Origin: Pelagophyceae sp. CCMP2097
Taxonomy: Eukaryota > Sar > Pelagophyceae
Direction of reading: 5' to 3'
Assembly: GCA_026770575.1 (NCBI GenBank)
Contig: MU658177.1
Span: 1 to 10,378, forward strand
DNA: 10,378 nucleotides
In this document: piece after piece, positions 7,109 through 10,378 of the stretch
Layout of the letters: every line of letters begins with the position of its first letter
Numbering within the stretch: position 1 is the stretch's first letter
Notes under the pieces: generated by a model
The model's database searches: none
Told to the model about the DNA's origin: nothing
Seen by the model: the letters and a program-made list of their open reading frames with translations, nothing else
Made by a program: the position numbers and the translations under genes

Positions 7109-9335
7109 TTACATTGGCACATGCTCCATTATTTTAACACATTGATCTTGTATTTCGTTCGGAATAATTAACATTATTTGTTCAATAGTTCGCTTAAGAG
7201 AGCGCCGTGTATATTATTCTATTACAAAATAATAGTCCTGTGTCTACATAAAGCATTTTTTCTGCTGTTTCTCCTTGAACAGAGTGTACAATAAACGCAT
7301 GTCGTATAACATACATTTCTGGTGTATCCTTAGATTATGTCACCTTTGGACAATGTGTGACTCTTTCCAGTAATATAATATTTCTCTGTATCGAATATGC
7401 CCTTAAACATCGCATCATATTCTTCAATGTACTTGTTGATTGACACAAGCGTATTATCATCAATTTTTTGGGATTTTTGTAAGTCTCCCTTGTTGGTTGT
7501 CTTTTTTAATTCGGTAAATATATCAATAACGTAGTTATTTATGAATTGTTTGGATATGTTTGTGATTCAGATACTGAGCATAATTTTTTTGCCGCTGGTT
7601 TTCCGTCATCATCGAGCACTCGTCCCACATTAATACGTTACAGTTTATATAAGCATCACGAAACGCTTCGGTGTCATCGCGATCTATGAAATGATGATAA
7701 CATCTTCCCCATTTTAATTTATTTTTTGCAAACTCCTTTAATTTAAGTCGAACCAAACGCCATGACATCACAATTTAACATATGTTTATGAATCCTTGAT
7801 CAATCAAATTCCTGTACGTTTTTCCTGCCCCCCCGTGTCCCATGTGTAATTCATACTGATTATTTGGTCTATAAGGAGCGGTGGCTATCAAGTCTTGACG
7901 AGATTCATCGAGGCATGAAAGATAGCAGCGTTCTATGTTCGCGTCATTCTTAAAATTCATTTTTGGCTGAGGTCGAAATGGTTCTATCAGTTTGGGGGTT
8001 GTATCAGATTTTTAAATATATTCCATCGACACAAACACGACACACGTCATCCAAAATCTCCATAAGCTGGATCATCACGGTGACTTTTGGATAGGATAGA
8101 ATGAATGCCGTCAGCTGTGACCGGTGAAACATAGTTTTTCGTTTATACTTTATGGCAGCCTCTTTCATACCCAAATTATTATGTATAGTATTCATGGTAA
8201 CAGTTAATTCAGTATTATTCGCCGCTACATTCTGCAAATGATCTTTTGTGCCTGACATATACCAAGTAACCGAATCGCTGTCTATGTCCTGTATGCCTGC
8301 CCACTTCGCATAGTGAAACACACCATTTTCCTTTTCGAACATTTCTTCCGGGAATCTAAAATCGAATGAACCAACGCTGCACGTACCGCATACAATTTTA
8401 AAAGCAACACCATGCTTTTGAATGGATTTTAAAAATGGACTTGGATAAATCGAATCACTTTGAATAGGACGGTCTAATTTTTTACATAACAATTTAAACT
8501 TATTATCATTAATAAAATACATTTCCAATCCTTCTATTTTTGAACATTTACGGAAGTCCATGAACTTGTTAGGAAAAGTTCATATTCTTGACATTGATGA
8601 AGATTCGTATAAGATTTTTTCATGTCCCAATGGAGTTAGTTTTCCGGAGCAGTATACGTCCCTTTCTTCTCAGGGGCATATGCTTCATCTTTATCTTCAA
8701 TTGATCCACCTGCCTCTGTAAAATCCAACCACTCTTAACAGGGTTAAAACCCACGCAACAACCATAATGCACACCAGCCTGTACGAAGCGAGATAACTCT
8801 GGATTAACCGTTGTATCAATATTTACCGGACTAAAATCTAACCCGCATGAATCTTTGCCTTGGTCACCTTTGAATTTTCTCACGGCAACATCATATTTTG
8901 TTTGAACACGATAGACATTTTCCATTGTATTTATCTGTGAGATGCCTTTCTCATTCTTTTTATATAAGCAATATAAGTTTTTGGAAACAAGTTCAGAGTG
9001 AAGCTTTTGTAACTCGTCCTGAGTTTCCAATAAAATTGGCGTGCGTTTCTGTGATATACAAACATCAGGATTCATTTCGACATGACTCATTCGTGTATTG
9101 ATAAAATGAAAAGAACACTCAGCGCACCCTTCGCATTTAATTTCGATATATTTGGATGATTTTTTTCTTCAAAAGGTAATTCAATTGCAAGGTTACACCG
9201 AAGAGCATCACACACATGCTGTAATTCGCTCTCAGGTATTCCATTTTTATATAGTTCAGAAAATCATCGCACTTCTTAACAATTCTATCATATTTAGCCA
9301 AGGCAGAAGACTTGGATGATTTTTTTCCGAGTTAT
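7109..9335 (-). pseudogene. DNA polymerase (B-like) plus SF1 helicase replication protein, heavily broken
   Basis: About 740 codons in a chain of minus-strand frames. The N-terminal ~230 residues include a Cys group (CEGCAEC) and no exonuclease motif that I can see. Palm-like elements follow: WDMKKSYTN (8604-8629), matching motif A (DxxSLYP); then, about 160 residues on, HRSQLTAFILSY (about 8132-8097); and VCVDGIYL, a variant of motif C (usually DTDS). The helicase follows: Walker A GHGGAGKT (7817-7840), Walker B VLMWDECSMM (7607-7636), HSVQGET (7266-7286) and IIYTALS (7197-7211), as in Pif1/RecD-type SF1 helicases. In-frame TAA codons lie at 8636-8638, 7775-7777 and 7331-7333. Frame changes lie near 9262, 9165, 8712, 8575, 8010, 7587, 7327 and 7195. 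The Arg-Ala after YTALS is lost. The role would be replication of the element genome. The helicase assignment is firm; the polymerase one is from motif order and spacing. Confidence 0.7.
9152..9327. repeat. Two identical 16-bp words, 160 bp apart
   Basis: TTGGATGATTTTTTTC occurs at 9152-9167 and again at 9312-9327. On the minus strand both encode KKSSK in the N-terminal part of the replication protein, and both sit at a T7 run where the reading frame changes. Confidence 0.8.
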
Positions 9336-9737
9336 TTATTTGATATTTTCAGTGAGTTGGATTTTTCGACTCATTTTATTTTGATTTTTTTCGACTGACG
9401 CTGGATTACACATACAATGACTGACGCCGCCTGCGAATTCTTGCTCGACATATTGCTGACTGACCTCACCGAATTCAGCGATTGTGATTTCACCACCAAT
9501 ATTTGTTATGGTGAATACTGAATCAATCTTCCAAAAGGATGTCCATTTATCCCAGAATCGCTTAAACTCCATTCGGCTTTCATCTGGAATGCGGACAATC
9601 TTTGACATATGAATATGACTTACATTCGTAGATTTAAATTTCGCCTGGATTGTCATTCCGCCCAACGACCTAATTATTCACGGAAATTCAGTAAGTTTAA
9701 TGGACCCGGTTTTTATGCCCCGGATGATATTCCGTGA
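9336..9737 (-). pseudogene. Unidentified ORF upstream of the polymerase, possibly its N-terminus
   Basis: The open piece from 9665 (GGMTIQAKFKSTNVSHIHMS) runs 109 codons to a TAA at 9336-9338. In the same frame, upstream of a TGA at 9678-9680, lies more plausible protein (NIIRGIKTGSIKLTEFP). The central part is Trp/Phe-rich (FKRFWDKWTSFWKIDSVF), followed by a Gly-rich turn and HCMCN. It stops just before the first segment of the replication gene, in another frame, so it could be that protein's N-terminal domain separated by a frameshift, or a separate small gene. No family is recognised. Confidence 0.45.
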
Positions 9738-9738
9738 G

Positions 9739-10075
9739 TTATTTCTTAAAAATGAACTCAATGCACGTCGGCGCTTTGATATTTTTTTTGCTCTTAATTG
9801 CTTTTCTTTTTTTATTAAAATGTTTTTTAATGTTTTTTATTACGCTTGGTTTTAATTCAAGCACGTTTTTTTTTAAGCCCATGCGTTCGTTCAGTTGATG
9901 GCACAAAAATCTGCGTTCCAAATGTTGGCAGGTAGTTGCCAAATCGAGCCTCTGATGGAACCCGCTTCTTATATACCTTGGTCATCTGAGAGCTGGATGT
10001 TCGTATATAAGGATATTGTTGTTTAAAAACGGACTTGGTCATAAAAGGATTGATTCCCTGGTTATTGTTCGCCAT
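9739..10075 (-). pseudogene. Small basic protein, one frameshift
   Basis: It starts MANNNQGINPFMTK at 10075. The first part ends FVPSTERTHGLKKK at the T8 run near 9865-9873. Continuing in the next frame gives VLELKPSVIKNIKKHFNKKRKAIKSKK and a stop at 9739. Joined, it is about 110 residues and strongly basic, with the C-terminal third nearly one-third Lys. That composition suggests a DNA-binding or virion-core protein, which is inference. The first frame reads in-frame to a TAA at 9857 if no shift is assumed. No family is recognised. Confidence 0.5.
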
Positions 10076-10112
10076 AATATATGAAGGATTTTTTTTTGTC
10101 AATTGAACTCAT

Positions 10113-10211
10113 ATGTTATATAATCAGAATTATGTTCTTAAACTTACCCAGGTTTGACACATCATTTTTATTTTTTACATTTTCGGATAATGAAAATTGT
10201 ACATTTGCCAT
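10113..10211 (-). CDS. Tiny ORF at the right end of the element
   Basis: ATG at 10211 opens a 32-codon frame, MANVQFSLSENVKNKNDVSN..., ending in TAA near 10113-10115. It contains GGTAAGTTT, a good match to a eukaryotic 5' splice site, so the reading may be spliced to the next frame rather than ending there. It has the same orientation and spacing as the genes to its left. It is too short for family assignment and could be chance. Confidence 0.3.
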
Positions 10212-10258
10212 TTTCTAATCTGGAAAATATTTTTTTAAATTCTAAAAAAATTGAAAGA

Positions 10259-10290
10259 AATTGATAAAATTATTATAAATTTTATCAATT
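10259..10290. repeat. Perfect 13-bp inverted repeat near the right end
   Basis: AATTGATAAAATT (10259-10271) and AATTTTATCAATT (10278-10290) are exact reverse complements around a 6-bp loop (ATTATA). The hairpin lies 10-15 bp inside the return to GC-rich DNA. It could be part of the element terminus, an origin-like hairpin, or a transcription end signal. There is no matching copy at the left edge. Confidence 0.75.
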
Positions 10291-10300
10291 GAGAAAAGAT

Positions 10301-10378
10301 CTTTCGGACCCCAACCTGTGCGCCGAAACGTGCGATCGAATGTCTCACAGAGCGCAGCGAGCCCTTGGCAACCGCGAA
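10301..10378. other. GC-rich sequence, presumed host flank
   Basis: Composition changes abruptly from AT-rich to GC-rich around 10301-10305 and stays so to the edge. No gene can be called in 78 bp. It starts with CTTTCGGACCCC, which shares GGACCC (10306-10311) with the left edge (2062-2067). Confidence 0.6.

Noticed and set aside
7600..7840. Packaging ATPase of the element
   Set aside because: The Walker A and B here belong to a helicase: HSVQGET and YTALS follow in order. No second P-loop was found.
8898..9101. Plus-strand 67-codon frame
   Set aside because: Lies opposite a well-supported segment of the replication gene.
2097..9740. Alternative genetic code with reassigned stop codons
   Set aside because: TAA, TAG and TGA all appear in-frame, at positions expecting different residues, and true frameshifts are also present. 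One reassigned codon cannot explain this.

Overview
The window looks like a piece of a GC-rich eukaryotic nuclear genome, probably a unicellular alga or another protist, that carries a decayed AT-rich DNA-virus element. The host assignment is inference from three things: very high GC, Ala/Arg-rich proteins, and a 52-bp GT-AG intron that repairs an OTU-protease gene. The element runs from about 2060-2100 to about 10300 and is AT-rich. GC-rich sequence resumes at the right edge (about 10301-10378).

Host flank, 1-2060. All convincing genes are on the minus strand: a spliced OTU-family cysteine protease (1922-1049), a short unidentified ORF (992-624), and an alanine-rich coiled-coil protein (577 to the left edge). 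The last is built on a 69-bp / 23-residue tandem repeat. A GACA-type microsatellite sits just outside the element.

Element, about 2100-10300. Nearly every gene is on the minus strand and nearly every one is broken by frameshifts and in-frame stops. From right to left they are: a tiny ORF (10211); a small basic protein (10075-9739); an unidentified ORF (about 9737-9336); a long polymerase plus superfamily-1 helicase gene (about 9335-7109); a GIY-YIG nuclease (7102-6842); a Lys/Glu-rich charged protein with an internal repeat (6727-6208); an unidentified Cys-containing protein (6183-5380); a probable double-jelly-roll major capsid protein (4691-2922); and a probable accessory structural protein (2938-2097). 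One gene on the plus strand (4809-5320) is an alpha/beta-hydrolase (lipase-like) gene with a recognisable Ser-Asp-His set. The capsid and lipase genes diverge from a 117-bp AT-rich spacer.

Replication gene, endonuclease, lipase and capsid-like genes in about 8.2 kb, inside a protist-like genome, are what one expects of an endogenous Polinton-like or virophage-like virus, now a fossil. No packaging ATPase, integrase or cysteine protease of that group was found, so the family assignment is provisional. The most unusual part is the replication gene. It has B-family-polymerase-like palm motifs followed by a Walker A/B helicase in one apparent chain, with no exonuclease motif seen and a variant motif C. 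A GIY-YIG domain follows in the same frame after a single stop.
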